A stretch of DNA of 64,000 nt from Anastatus disparis (GCA_017163975.1 JAFFSR010000249.1:461501-525500); one strand, 5' to 3'. Counted from the stretch's first letter, positions 11,260 to 23,460 are shown. The notes: a model not told the origin generated them from the sequence alone. Numbers and translations: made by a program.

Positions 11260-12677
11260 CAGAAGATCGTAAAATGTTCAGTAATCGTCCTATTTTTAAA
11301 TTACTTATATCTGAGTTAAATAAATTACGAAAGAAAGGAATAACCATCATTGTTAGCGGCGAAACACACATAGTTTATTTTTAATTAGTTTCAGGTGACA
11401 ACTTAGGGCTTAACGAAATGCTTGGTTTTGTTCACAATTTTAACTCTGGTAGGTCATGTAGCATTTTTATAGCAGCAATAGAGGAAATTCGGAATTTAAC
11501 TTGTGAAAATAAGACTTTATTGTGATCAAAAATTACTTATGAGAAAAATTGTATTAAAATTAATGCTTCTAAAATGGGAATTAAAGAACGGTGTGTATTT
11601 AATGCCGTAGAAAACTATCATTGTTGCATTAATTCAATTTTAGATATCATGCATAATATCTTCAAGAGGACTTGTATGTACTTTATATTGGTTAATATTT
11701 GTAATGACTTGATATATAAGCAGAAAGTCTTTTCTTTAGCAAATTTAAATGAGAAAATAAAAAATTTTGATTATAGTCCACTAGAAAGTTTAAATAAAAT
11801 ACCTACAATTAAACCAGAACACTTAAAAGCGAAAAAATTGAAAATGTCTGCTGTTCAAACCCTCACATTTACGCGATATTTTAGTTTGTTAATAGGTAAT
11901 AAAGTAGAAGAGGATAATGAAACCTGGAATTTGTGTTCATTACTGCAGAAAATTATTGATATCGTTAAATCACCGAGACTTCATCGGGGACATCTGTTAG
12001 TATTGAATACGTTAACTGAAGAATTTTTAGAAAAATATAAAGATTTGTATGGAAATTTAAAATATAAACTGCACAATTGTTTGCATTTATTATTAATTAT
12101 TCTTAAAAACGGTCCACCAATCGCATTTTCGTCGCTCAAATTTGAATCAAAACATCGTGAATATAAATTAACATGTGCAACATCAACAAATAGACGAAAT
12201 ATAATGAAAACATTAGCGATTACAAGTCTATTGCGTTTAGCTTATATAAAATTCACAAAACAACCAGCATTATCTGTTGATATATTTGAAAAATTCGATG
12301 TCATAGATAATCGTGAAAAAAGGACCTACTTTAAAAATAGTAGCGAAGACGAAACTATTTACAACATAAACTCTATAATTGTAAAAGGTATAGAATACAG
12401 TGTTAATATGGTACATGTGATCGAAATCACTAATGATGAAGTTGTAAAATTTGGAAAAATTATAAGTATTTACTTACGAAGAAATGAAATATATTTTCGC
12501 ATGAAACCATTAAATTATGTTTATTTTGATGATCATCTCTACGCCTATCGTGTGACAGAATCTCCTATTAGCATTGTAATTAATGTAAATAGTTTACCTG
12601 ATATTCATCCATGTTTATGCATAAGTAAAACTATTAATGCACTGTTAAAAATATTCTTAAATTTAATACATATTTAA

Positions 12678-13330
12678 GATAAAAATGTATCTTAAATTTA
12701 AGAATAATGTCACTTAAACTTATTTAATATAAAAAATTATTGAAATTCATGAAAAATTATTAAAATTAATACAGAAATTCTTAAGATTAAGATAACAGTC
12801 ACTTAAGTTTAGTAATATAATTATTAAACTTTAATATTATAATTGAAAATCTATTAATATTCCATGTTACTGAAAATGTTATTAAACTTAATAAATACTT
12901 AAGTTGCTTGTATTAAATCTAATATATTGATTAAGATATATGGAACTGAAGTTTATCAAGACTTTAATAAATTATTATAAAATTTAATATAGAATCTTAA
13001 AAATGTTTGATATATTGAAAATTTATAAAAATTAATAAACTCAAGTTGAAATTTAAGATTCAAAATACTAAAACGTAAGATAACGGATACTAAAGTTTAG
13101 CAATATGCTTATTAAAATTCAATATTATAATTGAAAATGTATAAATATTCGATATTAATGAAAATGTTATTAAACTTAATAATTACTTAAGTTACTTTTA
13201 TTAAATCTAATATATCAATTAAGATATATAGAACTGAAATTTATCAAGACTTTAATAAATTATTATAAAATTCAATCTAGAATCTTAAAAATGTTTGATG
13301 TATTAAAAATTTGTAGTACACTAAACATGC
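12678..13330. repeat. AT-rich 288-bp tandem duplication
   Basis: About 12785-13072 and 13073-13330 are two diverged units. AAGTTTAG at 12805 recurs at 13093, and AATATTATAATTGAAAAT, GAAAATGTTATTAAACTTAA and TTTATCAAGACTTTAATAAA blocks follow in the same order in both. It lies directly after the stop of the 9.1 kb element's gene. Noncoding. Confidence 0.75.
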
Positions 13331-13491
13331 ACTAGATGGCTACTTGGTTTTTCAGTCTACATACAGAAATAGAAGGTTCAAAGTGTAAAAGAGAAGGTCA
13401 AGCCTTGTATCAGCGAGAAAATTCTCATATATATTTCTTTGGAAATATTTTAATGAAGTGCTCAACAACAGTTGAATTTTTTAAAAATATA

Positions 13492-14075
13492 TTAACCCTT
13501 TCGTGCATATAAGGAACTGACAATCATAACGTTTCTGAAACTAGAAAATTTCGATGTCCGGCATCGAGCTGAATCCAAATCTGGAGTCAGATTTTCGAAA
13601 TTATAATAATTGGGCCCAATACTGAGGAGGCCCACTCTTAAAATGCAAAGTTTTGAAAAATAAAAAATACCATCGTATTCTACACAAAATTTTAAGAAGA
13701 AATCATTCTTGTCATTTTTTTGATAAGACACATCAATTTCGAGTAAAAAATTATTGAATTTCTAGGATATCGGACCCCTGAGTAAAAGCAGACACAATAT
13801 CCTACACGTTCAATAATTTTTTACTCGAAATTGGTGTGTCTAATCAGAAAAATGATAAAAATAATTTCTTCTTGAAATTTTACGCAGAATACGTTGGTAT
13901 TTTTTGTTTTTCAAAATATTCAATTTTAAGATTGGGCCCCCTCGGTATTGGGCCCAATTATTATAATTTCGAAAATCTGACTCCAGATTTGGATTCAGCT
14001 CGATGCCGGACATCGAAATTTTCTAGTTTCAGAAACGTTATGATTGTCAGTTCCTTATATGCACGAAAGGGTTAA
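13492..14075. mobile_element. piggyBac-type MITE with TTAA duplication
   Basis: Element 13496-14071 (576 bp) is a palindrome with termini CCCTTTCGTGCATATAAGG and complement, flanked by TTAA at 13492-13495 and 14072-14075. TTAA and a CCCTTT terminus are typical of piggyBac ends. The 79-residue open frames in the two arms are the same sequence read from each arm and are not genes. Confidence 0.85.
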
Positions 14076-15056
14076 ATCAAACCACATAAAATAAGATTTT
14101 TTTATCATATTATGTTTAGTAGAATTTCTTAATCTTAATTATATTATATTAAAATTAGTAAACTTGTGATAAAATTTATAATTAGATTCTTAAAATTTTT
14201 TATTAATATTAATAAAAGAATGCATTAAAATTCAAGAAAAATTGAATTTAAGAAAATTATATTGAAAATTTTAATTATTGTGCTGACAATTTTTGTATTA
14301 ATTTCCAAACACAAATGTATTAAAACTTAAAATAATATTAAATTTTAAAAAATTATTATTAAATGTCATTTAATAAAAGTTTATGAAATGAGCTTCCGTC
14401 ACTTTTATCTTAATTTTAATAATATATTTTTAACAGTGTGGCAATGATATGTTACTTGTAGCTACTAGATATACTTTGTAAAGTATATTAATTGCAATTG
14501 TAATTTCATAGATTGTTTATTTTCAATGCTCAATTTATTATTGTAATAAATAAACCGTGTAATAAAAATCTATTATTATTTATAATGGTTCTAGTCAATA
14601 AAATTATTAAGAAAATATTTATTAAAATGTATCTATTTGAAGCTATTGTAAAAAAAAAATTTTTTAAGTTTTCAAGTTAGAATATTTAAAATTGTCTATT
14701 TTAAATGATTTTTAATTAAATAAAGCATTTCACCAGAATAACTAATTAATATTCAAAAAATACTTGCTTATAAATTAAAAAATTTTTATAAATGTTTATT
14801 TTGAATTAATTTTTTTACGTTTTATTCATTACTACTTGAAAATAGTTCATTTAATTCTTATTCGTTACACTGGGATCAATTATTCCCGAAAATTTTCTGT
14901 AAAATTTCATATTTTTTTAAAATTTTCTTCACTGTAGTAATTTCTTTTAACATAATTAAATTTTTGGCTACATAATCTGTACTATCTTAAATTAAAAAGT
15001 ACACTTTCAAGAAGCTCTAAAAAAATTAAGTAAGAATTAATAAAGTTTACTTTTTA
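14076..15056. other. AT-rich interior of the 9.1 kb element
   Basis: Extremely AT-rich, no open frame and no repeat recognised. Confidence 0.5.
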
Positions 15057-15264
15057 TAATGTTTTTTGTCACTGGGTTCATTCGATCACAATGTGACAAG
15101 TAAGTAATTCCACATAAGTTTGACATGTGAGGGTTAAAAATATTTCTAATATATTTTTAGGTATAAAAATATATTAGAAATATTTCCCCTCACATGTCCA
15201 ACTTATGTGGAATTACTTACTTGTCACATTGTGATCGAATGAACCCAGTGACAAAAAACATTAT
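15057..15264. repeat. 208-bp palindrome
   Basis: The arms ATAATGTTTTTTGTCACTGG... and their complement are nearly perfect over about 93 bp each. The centre is TTTCTAATATATTTTTAGG and its complement. Likely a short MITE; the only open frame reads across its right arm and into the next palindrome. Confidence 0.8.
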
Positions 15265-15325
15265 GCAAAATGACCATTTTGCGTCCTACGGAAAAACTTT
15301 AAATGTCTCGGCCTCGGGACAAAAA

Positions 15326-15466
15326 AATAGTATATTAGACCATGGATGCATATTGATCATCCTAGCTCGTGCAACTTTCGAGAGGCCTCGCTACGCTCGG
15401 CCCCAAAAGTTCGCACTTGCCGAGAATGATCAATATGCATCCTTGGTCAATAATGTACTATTTTTA
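15326..15466. repeat. ~140-bp palindrome with GC-rich centre
   Basis: Arms contain GATGCATATTGATCAT and complement. The centre CGAGAGGCCTCGCTACGCTCGGCCCC is much richer in GC than the surroundings. No clear duplication at the ends. Confidence 0.7.
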
Positions 15467-15559
15467 TCATAATAAAGCCTTCTAGTGGAAAGTAAGTTTT
15501 TTTTATAATGAATAGACCAAAATTTAACTTGTAAGAGTAAATAAATCCCTAAATTAATC

Positions 15560-15693
15560 AATAGCAACTACTCTTAAGGAGTTGTAATTACTCCTTATCC
15601 TCACGATATATTAACACATATTCCTTTACTCTTCGCTTAAGAATTAAGTTTACTCCGAACGAAAGTAAGCACAACAGAATTTTTCTTTCAGTG
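15560..15693 (-). repeat. Right terminal inverted repeat of the 9.1 kb element
   Basis: Ends ACAGAATTTTTCTTTCAGTG, the exact complement of the left terminus; inner blocks are diverged. Confidence 0.85.
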
Positions 15694-16914
15694 AAGTTTC
15701 ATTTCGAAATATACCAAAAAATGCAGAAATGGATGATAAATCAGAAAAGGATTAGTTTGGTTAAGATAAGTACACATAATAATGAAAACTGTTACCAGTA
15801 TTTTTGATGTCTTTATTTCGCATATTGCTTTAAGATTCTATTCATGTCTTTAAATTTTAAACTATTGTTTCTCTGAAAATTCACTTCATGTCTATTTTTA
15901 TTAAATAATTCGTTCATATCACCTTTTGAGATAAATTTATGTTGTATTTAAGTGAACTCTAATAATTCAATTCATATTAATTTATAATACTATCTTAAAC
16001 AATGTCTACATATAATAACTAGTTTAATTTTGATTTATAATGTACTTTAATTTATGTCATAATATAATTTGATACTTTTAACATAATGACTTGATTTTTT
16101 TACTTATTTAATTAATTTTAAGTTGTGAATGTTTACTTAATTATTTCAACAATAATCACGTAACAGAAACTGGCGTCCAACAAAGTGCGACCATTGATAA
16201 AAGAATGATCGGATTTCGATAATTGCTTATAAAAATGATCATTTTGTGCATCCATAATACACTGACGCGTACGCGTTTAGCGGTGAAAATCTAACCGAGT
16301 AGTAATAGTTTAAGAATAGTGTAATAATAGTGTAATGTAAGTATAATGATAAGTACAATAAACAAAAATAAGAAATTAAATATTCGAAAAATATAAAAAA
16401 AAAATAATAATGAAATGGTCGAAGCTCGCTTACTATCTGAAACTTCAAAATAAATAATAACAAATTTTGAAACAGAATTAGATCGATAACAGAAGTAGAA
16501 GTAAATTAAAATTAACATAAAAAGATAAAGTGCGGTCAAATAAAAAGTTTTAAATGAGCCGGAAAATAATTATCGAACTACGCGTAAAATAACGATAGTA
16601 ATTTTGTTTTTAAGTACTAGCTCTTAAAAATCATTTTAATTAGTGTATGTATGTAATGTAAATAAATTTTCTTTCTTTCGTTAATACTATAATTAATGCG
16701 TAAAAGAAAAACGCGGGAATCATAACTGTCTGAATGAGTAATCTTTGTGATTCATATAATAAATGGAATCTCAAAATTTGCCCAACAATTAGTATAAAAT
16801 CTGTTATATTGATAAAAAAAAATATATGGGTCATTATGAAAATTTCCGCGAGACAATTTGAGTCAACCTCTCATAATTGACTCTAAATTTAATAACTTAT
16901 TCTATGCCTTATAC
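15694..16914. other. AT-rich non-coding DNA
   Basis: Open frames here are low-complexity (I/L/F/Y-rich) translations of AT-rich DNA on the minus strand. A lone GC-richer block (ACTGACGCGTACGCGTTTAGCG, near 16261) stands out but is not identified. Confidence 0.5.
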
Positions 16915-17594
16915 TAACAAGGAGAGTATCACATGCGCGGGTCACAGATTTGTCTCAAACTGCGAGGAATAGTTGATCTTACCTAAAAAACATGTTTCCT
17001 AAAAGTATAGAGTCTAACGCTCAATATTTCGCTAGTTACAGGTAATTAAAGAAAATCACTAAAAAAGTTACTAGATTTTCAAACACTTACAGTCTTTTAG
17101 CATTGATAGCTAGAAGCTTAAAACTTATTTTAAATGAAAGCTGAGCTCAAATCCTTTCAAAAAAGCACCTGCAGTATGTCAAAATATTATTTTTTCCCAA
17201 AGTTATAGCGTAATAAAGATTTGACCTTAATTTTCCTGTTTGAACATTAATAAAAATATAGCTAAAATAAAAGCTTAATTTCGGTCCAATATTTGTTACG
17301 CTATAACTTTGGGAAAAAATAATATTTTGACATACTGCAAGTGCTTTTTCGAAAGGATTTGAGCTCAGCTTTTATTTAAAATAAGTTTCAAGCTTCTAGC
17401 TATCAATGCTGAAGAACTGTAAGTGTTTGAAAATCTAGTAACTTTTTTAGTGATTTTCTTTAATTACCTGTAATTAGCAAAATATTGAGCGTTAGACTCT
17501 ATACTTTTAGGAAACATGTTTTTTAGGTGAGATCAACTATTTCTCACAGTTTCAGACAAATCTGTGACCCGCACATGTGATACTCTCCTTGTAA
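16915..17594. mobile_element. Palindromic MITE, GGAGAGTGTC family, copy 2
   Basis: Element about 16918-17591 (674 bp), flanked by TAA on both sides. Termini CAAGGAGAGTATCACATG and complement. Internal blocks shared with the copy at 8328-8931 include GTTACTAGATTTT, AATATTT..CTAGTTACAGG and GATTTTCTTTAATTACCTGTAA. Two copies with independent boundaries define the family. Confidence 0.87.
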
Positions 17595-19499
17595 GTCGAT
17601 TTATAAATTTTCAGCTCAAAATATTAAATAAGGTCAAAGGCCGTATTATGAAACAATGTCCTAGTTTATGAAACAGTATTGTGAAAGTTCGATTAAAAAA
17701 TAAATTTCGATTTATTCTGAAATTATCAAGTTATATATAGAAATATTGATAACTAATTTAATTCTTTACATAAATTTTTATAACGAACACTTAAAAATAT
17801 TAGGAAAGAAAACTAAATTAAATGTCCGCGTCGGATTGCATTAAAAAATAATAGTTCTTTGAAGTGAAACCGTGATTTGTTTGATCGCGGTCACTTTAAG
17901 TTTATTTTTGTACGTTAATGATTTAAAAATACTTGAAACGTGTTAATCATAAGCTTGTTACTTATAGATTATTACCGCTCATAAATTTTATATAGTTTCA
18001 TTAAATATTTTTCTTTAATGTAGGTGTTTCATAATTAGTACAATTATTTTCAAACAGCCCGCATTTTTGGAACAATTCATTCCGTGTTTCATGTTCTACG
18101 TGCCGTTTGTTTCCCCACGAGGTCCCTATAAACGAAACAGAAAGTGTTGATAGATTCCTTTCTCTGATTTGTGATAAAGTGATAAAAAAATAAATATTAA
18201 GAGGACAACTGCTAAGAAAAATTATTAATTATATTATTTTTAGTGTTTGTTACATGAAATTTGCTTAAAGGTAAGAACTCATATTTTAAAAGTAACGCCA
18301 AATTGACAACTAACCTCAAAAATTTTGTTTGTAAAAAATTAATTTTGTATAAAATTATATAAAATAATTAACAATCACGTAATTATTGTTTAATATTAAA
18401 TAAATTGATAAATAAATATTTCAGATAAGAAGTTGTACTCTATAAACATGGGAAACACTAAGAAAAAAACGTTAGACAAAAAAAAGGAAGTAAAATGTGA
18501 TAAGATATGTGCTGGCAATCCTAAAATGTCAAAAAAATCTACAATTTTAGTGGGCAGTTCCAAAAAGTTAAAGAAAAAACGTTTGATTGATATTTCTCCT
18601 ACTAGGATCTACAATTGTGATGAATCCAATCTAAATTTATGCCCTCCATCTGAAAAAGTTTTAATGGATAAAGGATCTCGCTCTGCGTATAAAGTTGTGG
18701 ATTCTGATAAAGAAGGCTTAACAGTTTTATTTACTTATAGTGCTTCTGGTGAACGTGCACCTCCTATGATAATGTTTTCTTACAAGGAAGTACCACAAAA
18801 AATAGTAAAAAATTGCCCGCAAGGCTGGGGCATAGGTCTCTCAAAAAATGGTTGGATGACTTCTGAGTCATTTTATGAATATATAACTAATATTTTCTAC
18901 CCGTGGTTACTTAAAGTTGGAGTTTAGTTTCCAGTTGTTTTATACTTGGACAATCATTCATCGCACATGACTATGCCTTTGGTGTCATTCTGTCGAGATA
19001 AAGGTATTGAATTAATCGGCCTTGTTCCCAACTCTACGCATATTATGCAGCCACTCGACATCTCTTTTTTCCATCCTTTCAAGGAAACGTGGAAAAAAGC
19101 TGTACCAAAATGAAAAAATCTTAAAAATACTACAAGAGTAAAAAAGGAAGACTTTCCATTAGTTCTAAAGTTTGCTTTAGATAATATGAACGAAGAAAGA
19201 AAGGCAGTTGTCAGTGGATTCAGAGATTCGGGCTTATATCCATTCGACTCTTCAGCTATAGATTATGATATTTTCAAGAAAAAAAAAGTAAACAAACTGT
19301 AAATGGACAAGATGATTCGACTGAGGACAAACAAAAACATTTATCCACCTTTGAAAAGAATCTCTCAAAAGAACTTCTTCAAGAATTTAAAGATGCTGCG
19401 TTGACTAAAACATGGCCTAAAGATTTACAAAAGAGAACTTTATTTGAGTATTGGCTTCAGATTAGTGGAAGACCTGGTATATTGTTCAATAGCATTTTA

Positions 19500-19942
19500 T
19501 TTTAATTTTGATCCTAAAATTATTTTTTAAAAACCAATTAATTATTCATCTTTTATAGTACTTATTTTTTTTTACATATTTTTATATTGATATTTGTAAT
19601 TTAAAAAATTTTCAAGAGAATTTCAATAATTTATTACCTAAGGTATTGATTTTAAAAATAAGCCAATTGTGAAAAAAGTTACTTTAGTTAATCTTAATTT
19701 AAAACAAGATAAGAACAGTTTATACGTAAAATACTATTCAATAACATTTTATTTTAATATTGTTGATAAAATTATTTTTAAAAACCAATCAATTATTTAT
19801 TTTTTACACTACTGATTTTTTACATATTTTTATATTGATATATTTGTAATATCAAAATTTTCTAAGAGAATTTTAATAATTTATTACCCAGGTATTGATT
19901 TTAAAAATAAGCCAATTGTGAAAGAAGTTACATTAGTTAATC
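19500..19942 (+). repeat. Tandem duplication of an intron-exon unit in the pogo gene
   Basis: Two units at an offset of about 250 bp share the intron sequence (ATTTTATTTTAAT ... TTTTTACATATTTTTATATTGATA) and the exon GGTATTGATTTTAAAAATAA coding GIDFKNKPIVK. Each exon continues VTLVNL. The second is cut by the TTAA MITE. Confidence 0.8.
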
Positions 19943-20331
19943 TTAAGAGGAGGTCGCGTATCTCTGTCCTTTTCTAATCAAAGAAATGATTTTTTTACTA
20001 AAACTAATAACTTTATCAAAAAATGAAGAGAAAGCCGCATCTTGTATCAAAAAAAGCAATATTTTCTTTAATAAGAAAAAATTAATTTCATTGCTTCGTT
20101 CTCAAGAAAACTTTGAAAAACCAAATTGTCCACCCTAACCTTTATGATTTAAGTTTTTCAAAGTTTTCTTGAAAACGAAGCAATAAAATTAATTTTTTCT
20201 TACTAAAGAAAATATTGCTTTTTTTGATACAAGATGCGGCTTTCTCTTCATTTTTTGATAAAGTTATTAGTTTTTGTATAAAAATCATTTCTTTGATTAG
20301 AAAAGGACAGAGATCCGTGACCTCCTCTTAA
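19943..20331. mobile_element. TTAA palindromic MITE, GAGGAGGTC family, copy A
   Basis: Element 19947-20327 (381 bp), TTAA on both sides, termini GAGGAGGTCGCGTATCTCTG and complement. The arms pair over nearly their whole length around GGTCCACC-like sequence. It interrupts a pogo exon. Removing it with one TTAA rejoins VTLVNL to NLNKTLQEQF. Confidence 0.88.
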
Positions 20332-21879
20332 TTTAAATAAAACATTACAAGAACAGTTTATGCCAAATTGTAGTAATAACCAAGCCTCTACTTCACACAA
20401 TATTGACATCGATGGTCATGTTCACGCTCAGTTAGAAAATGATTCAGTTCTAACTGTCAATAATGAAATATTACAAGGATTTTCTACTTTACCAGTATTA
20501 ACAAACGAGTCAGATGCTGAAATATTATATGAAGTAGTAAGTGATAGTAGTGATCTTTTAACAATCATCTCTCAGTCACAGTCATGTGTAGATGAAAACA
20601 GTGACTTGAATTCGTCGAAGTCAGCTGATAAACCTACTGTTAATAACATTTCAATACAAAATTCAAAGGATCTTCAATCTCCAGTTAATGAACATTTTTA
20701 TCATTCAAATATATCAGATAAGAATACTAATCAAACAGGTTTGTATATAATTTTGAAAACTACATCTTTTATATTTGAAAAAATATAGACAAAAAATTTA
20801 GAAAAGTGTCTTTTCAGATTCTATAAAGTTGAAAGAAATTCAACTGAATACAGATGACAAAAGTATCACTGCTAACACTTCACCTGTTATCACTACTTCA
20901 AGCAACAATGAATATTCAGTGACTCAAGCGGGTGAAGCTGTGAATATATCTGATGAAATTGGTAAGGAAAATAACTTTGCGATCACTAATACAGGTCAGT
21001 AAAATAAAATTTGAAAATTACATTGAATAATATTAAAACCAATAATAACATATATGAAACTTTTTAGATGTTACCACTGACTCGGTGAACCATTTCCACA
21101 ACGCATTCACACTGCCCATACAATACTTACCAAAAAAGAAAAGAATAAAAATCGAATCTTCTGGTAAACCAAAACTACCTTCTGCTGCAACATCAGATCA
21201 ATGGTTTCAACATAATTTAGAGAAAGAGAATAGACGAAAGTTAAAAGAAGAAAAGTTACAACAAAAAAAGAAATTACAACAAGAAAAAAAGATGTTAGCA
21301 GAAGAAAAGAAAAAACTGCAAGCGAAAATGAAAGAAATCCAAAATAAAATTAAGCAAGAAACATAATTTTTAATTTCTTTTAATTTTAAGAATTATATTT
21401 TTTTTTTATTTATTAGAAAAATTCAAAATTGTTCTTGTAATATTTATTTCTATAAGTAAATGTTTATTTATCGTCTGTAAGAATAATTTTATGACTTGTT
21501 TCTCGTTATGTTATTTATTATAGGTAAACTTCTATTGATTTTTTGTAAAAATAATTTAATCATTCAATAAAAATATCAAATAATCAAAATTTTCAAGTTT
21601 ATTTTATGTTCCATAATCTGGGACATATCTCATGAAACAGCCGGACATGTTATTTCATGCTGTTTCATAAATACATACATGAATATCTTACTTTCTTAAA
21701 TTTTATTTATCAATATTTTGATCCAATATTGACTTCGTAAAAATTGCATTTACTTCAGTAAACGTGAGATAAATAATATATATGAAAAAATTTCAGGTTT
21801 AACCTTTAGTTTTCTTTAAATAATTGAAAAAATGTAATCCTCATTCAAATAGTGTTCCATAATACGGCCCTTGACCTTA

Positions 21880-22594
21880 CAGCCATTGCTATCGGCTATC
21901 AAATACGCGAGATTTGAAAAAAAAATTTTCGGTAATTTTTTTTCAGACTTGAATTAAACTGAAAAAAAATTATTAAGAATCATAATTTGTCATAAAATTT
22001 CCTGCTCTTTCTAACAGCGCTACTTATTTGAACCCAAATTTAATCAACTACGAAAAAATCGACTTTCTTTTTTAAAAATTGCATTTTTGAAGTCGTGCCC
22101 CATCTTTTTATCAAAATCTGAGTTTACCATGAAAAAGAACGGAAAATTTTACAAAAAAAACAATATTAAAAAATAGAGGGTCAGATTGAGATTGACATCT
22201 ATAAAATAACTTTCAAAAGCTGAGCACCTACGAAATTTAATTTTTTAGGTGGAATATTAATTTTTATCTTTAATTTTTTGAACAATAGCTAATTGGTTAT
22301 TATCACTTAAATTTCTATATGAGAGTCTATTTTTAACTATATTTTCTTTTGGGATATTATGTTCTGTTATCTGTAATATGCTGGAATAGTTGAGCTTGGT
22401 TTGACATTTTTTCAACTGGAGAATATTTATATCGGTCTCACAGTCAATTTAAAATAAAAATGAATGAATGAATAAATTAATACAGAATAAGAAGTATAAA
22501 ATAAAAATATAAATAAAGATGGGCAGTCAGAATGCCCTCGTTTATAATCACCCTCGTAAAATCTGAAATGTAAAACTTAAAAATTAACTCTTTT
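21880..22594. other. Non-coding DNA
   Basis: AT-rich, no open frame, repeat or RNA recognised. Confidence 0.5.
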
Positions 22595-22812
22595 GAATCC
22601 TGAAAATAAAATTAATTAATTGATTGAAGGACAATCTGACTGCCCCCACCACCGAAAATCCTTCAATTATTGAACTGTTTAACTTTTCGAGAACGCTACT
22701 GCTCATCCTCAGGAACTCAGTTAAACGTTAAACAGTTTGATGAATCAAGGATTTTCGGTGGTGGGGGCCAATCAGATTGTCCTTCAATTAATTAATTTAT
22801 TTTATTTTCCTC
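22595..22812. repeat. ~218-bp palindrome
   Basis: AATTAATTGATTGAAGGACA on the left and its complement on the right enclose CCCACCACCGAAAATCCTT and complement. The unpaired centre of about 40 bp contains GAACGCTACTGCTCATCCTC. Likely a MITE. Confidence 0.75.
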
Positions 22813-22955
22813 ATACGTGCTGGGTAAGTAGCCGATTGCGCATGCGTTTTCAGGGTGGTAAGTAGCTAATAGCGCGCGCCGCATGTGTATTGTCTTTGGA
22901 GAGTGTGTTCTAGTTAAAAGCGTTAAGTAATGAGAAATAACGTCACGCCAATGCG

Positions 22956-23110
22956 TTAAGAGGAGGTTTAATATATCTGTCCTTTTATAATCAAAGAATT
23001 GATTTTTTTACGAAAACTAATAATTTTAGCAAAAAATGAGGAGATAGCTCGCCCTATTGAAAAATCTCAGGTGAGATCTCAGATGAGATCTCATGCCAAA
23101 ATCTCATCTG
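22956..23110. mobile_element. Chimeric MITE fragments
   Basis: TTAA followed by GAGGAGGTTTAATATATCTG matches the left end of the GAGGAGGTC family through GCAAAAAATGAGGAGA (to about 23045). It then switches abruptly to CCCTATTGAAAAATCTCAGG, the left end of the CCCTACTAA/TCAGGTGA family found at 49825-50195. Both pieces are truncated. A template switch, or insertion followed by deletion, would explain it. Confidence 0.65.
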
Positions 23111-23460
23111 CCTAAAAAATAAAGTCCGATAAGATAAATTTTTTCTAAGTTTGTCAGATAAAGAATTTATTAAGAAGAATATATATTGTTTTAATTTACA
23201 CTATTCTTAGTAAGTACAATTAGCACTGACGTTTGATTAAAGAAAAAAACATCTTTTTGTTACTTAAATTAACCAGATTCGAAGACCGTAGTGAAATATA
23301 GTCTAGGATTGTAGTGATACTATATTCATGTATTATAATATATTATATTAATGAAGTATAGTTTCTTATATTATTTTCGCGCCACTATAATCGAGGAATA
23401 TATAATTCATAATGTTTACATACTATATAGACCTATAGTTGGTCGTCTTATAGTGCATTA

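Larger units (their letters stand above)
6851..12677 (+). pseudogene. Decayed multi-exon transposase-like gene with SAM-like start
   Basis: Exon 1 (6851-6917) begins MDDFVKKHLIEWNFDKSI and splices in phase (GCAG|GTAAAT, TATATAG|AT) to 7047. The joined product has the hydrophobic spacing of a SAM domain (W12, FELDDVMLDKLF, CGFKKKF). Further exons: 7398-7548 (AKKSVRKLLETTSFGKLVLA), 7640-7871 (ASRFYFPITK ... YYDKYLNIRRLC), about 7938-8110, a piece near 8195-8290 (AIDFDNTY), 9015-9148, about 9926-10160, 10344-11040, 11260-12677. The last two form the most conserved core: ETGNAFGAQAGKNKLGAVYT, then GDNLGLNEMLGFVHNF, then FESKHREYK about residue 190 of the final 367-residue open stretch. Stops (7154, ~7650, 10914, ~11380, ~11523) and at least one frameshift (~7985) disable it. 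GDNLGLN and FExKH are motifs I recall from an animal transposon family. Catalytic residues are not assigned. Confidence 0.7.
6578..15693 (+). mobile_element. 9.1 kb TIR DNA transposon with SAM-like N-terminal ORF
   Basis: The outer ends are inverted repeats of about 140 bp at roughly 80% identity: CACTGAAAGAAAAATTCTGTT at 6578 and its exact complement ending at 15693, with similarity continuing through GTTCGGAGTA and GAAGAGTA blocks. Inside is a decayed multi-exon gene on the plus strand (6851-12677) plus nested elements: a 604 bp MITE, a tRNA-Thr-derived piece, a 202 bp MITE, a 576 bp TTAA MITE and two short palindromes. No clear target duplication is visible. The protein belongs to a transposase-like family widespread in animals that I cannot name with confidence. 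Confidence 0.8.
18433..21366 (+). pseudogene. pogo-like DDE transposase, inactivated
   Basis: The open stretch 18433-18927 has IYNCDES (D63, first catalytic Asp). After a TAG at 18925 the frame continues with LYLDNHSSH (second Asp) and NSTHIMQPLDISFF (third Asp), the order and spacing of a pogo/Tigger DDE domain. A second stop lies near 19111 and a frameshift in the A-run near 19285. The frame resumes with STFEKNLSKELLQEF. Later exons (19645 on, 20360-20788, 21085-21366) give a Ser/Asn-rich linker and a Lys-rich coiled tail (KLKEEKLQQKKKLQQEKK), typical of the pogo C-terminus. The N-terminal helix-turn-helix domain is missing: the open stretch starts just before the DDE domain. The element is defective. 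Confidence 0.82.
17629..21879 (+). mobile_element. pogo/Tigger-like DNA transposon, 4.25 kb
   Basis: Element 17631-21877 with TA on each side and inverted termini AGGTCAAAGGCCGTATTATG / complement with few mismatches. ATGAAACA recurs just inside both ends (17649, 17670; 21632, 21656), a plausible transposase-binding repeat. It encodes a broken DDE transposase of the pogo type. It carries a TTAA MITE (19947-20327). Confidence 0.85.

Noticed and set aside
13492..14075. Two 79-residue open frames of nearly the same sequence
   Set aside because: They are the two arms of a palindromic TTAA MITE.
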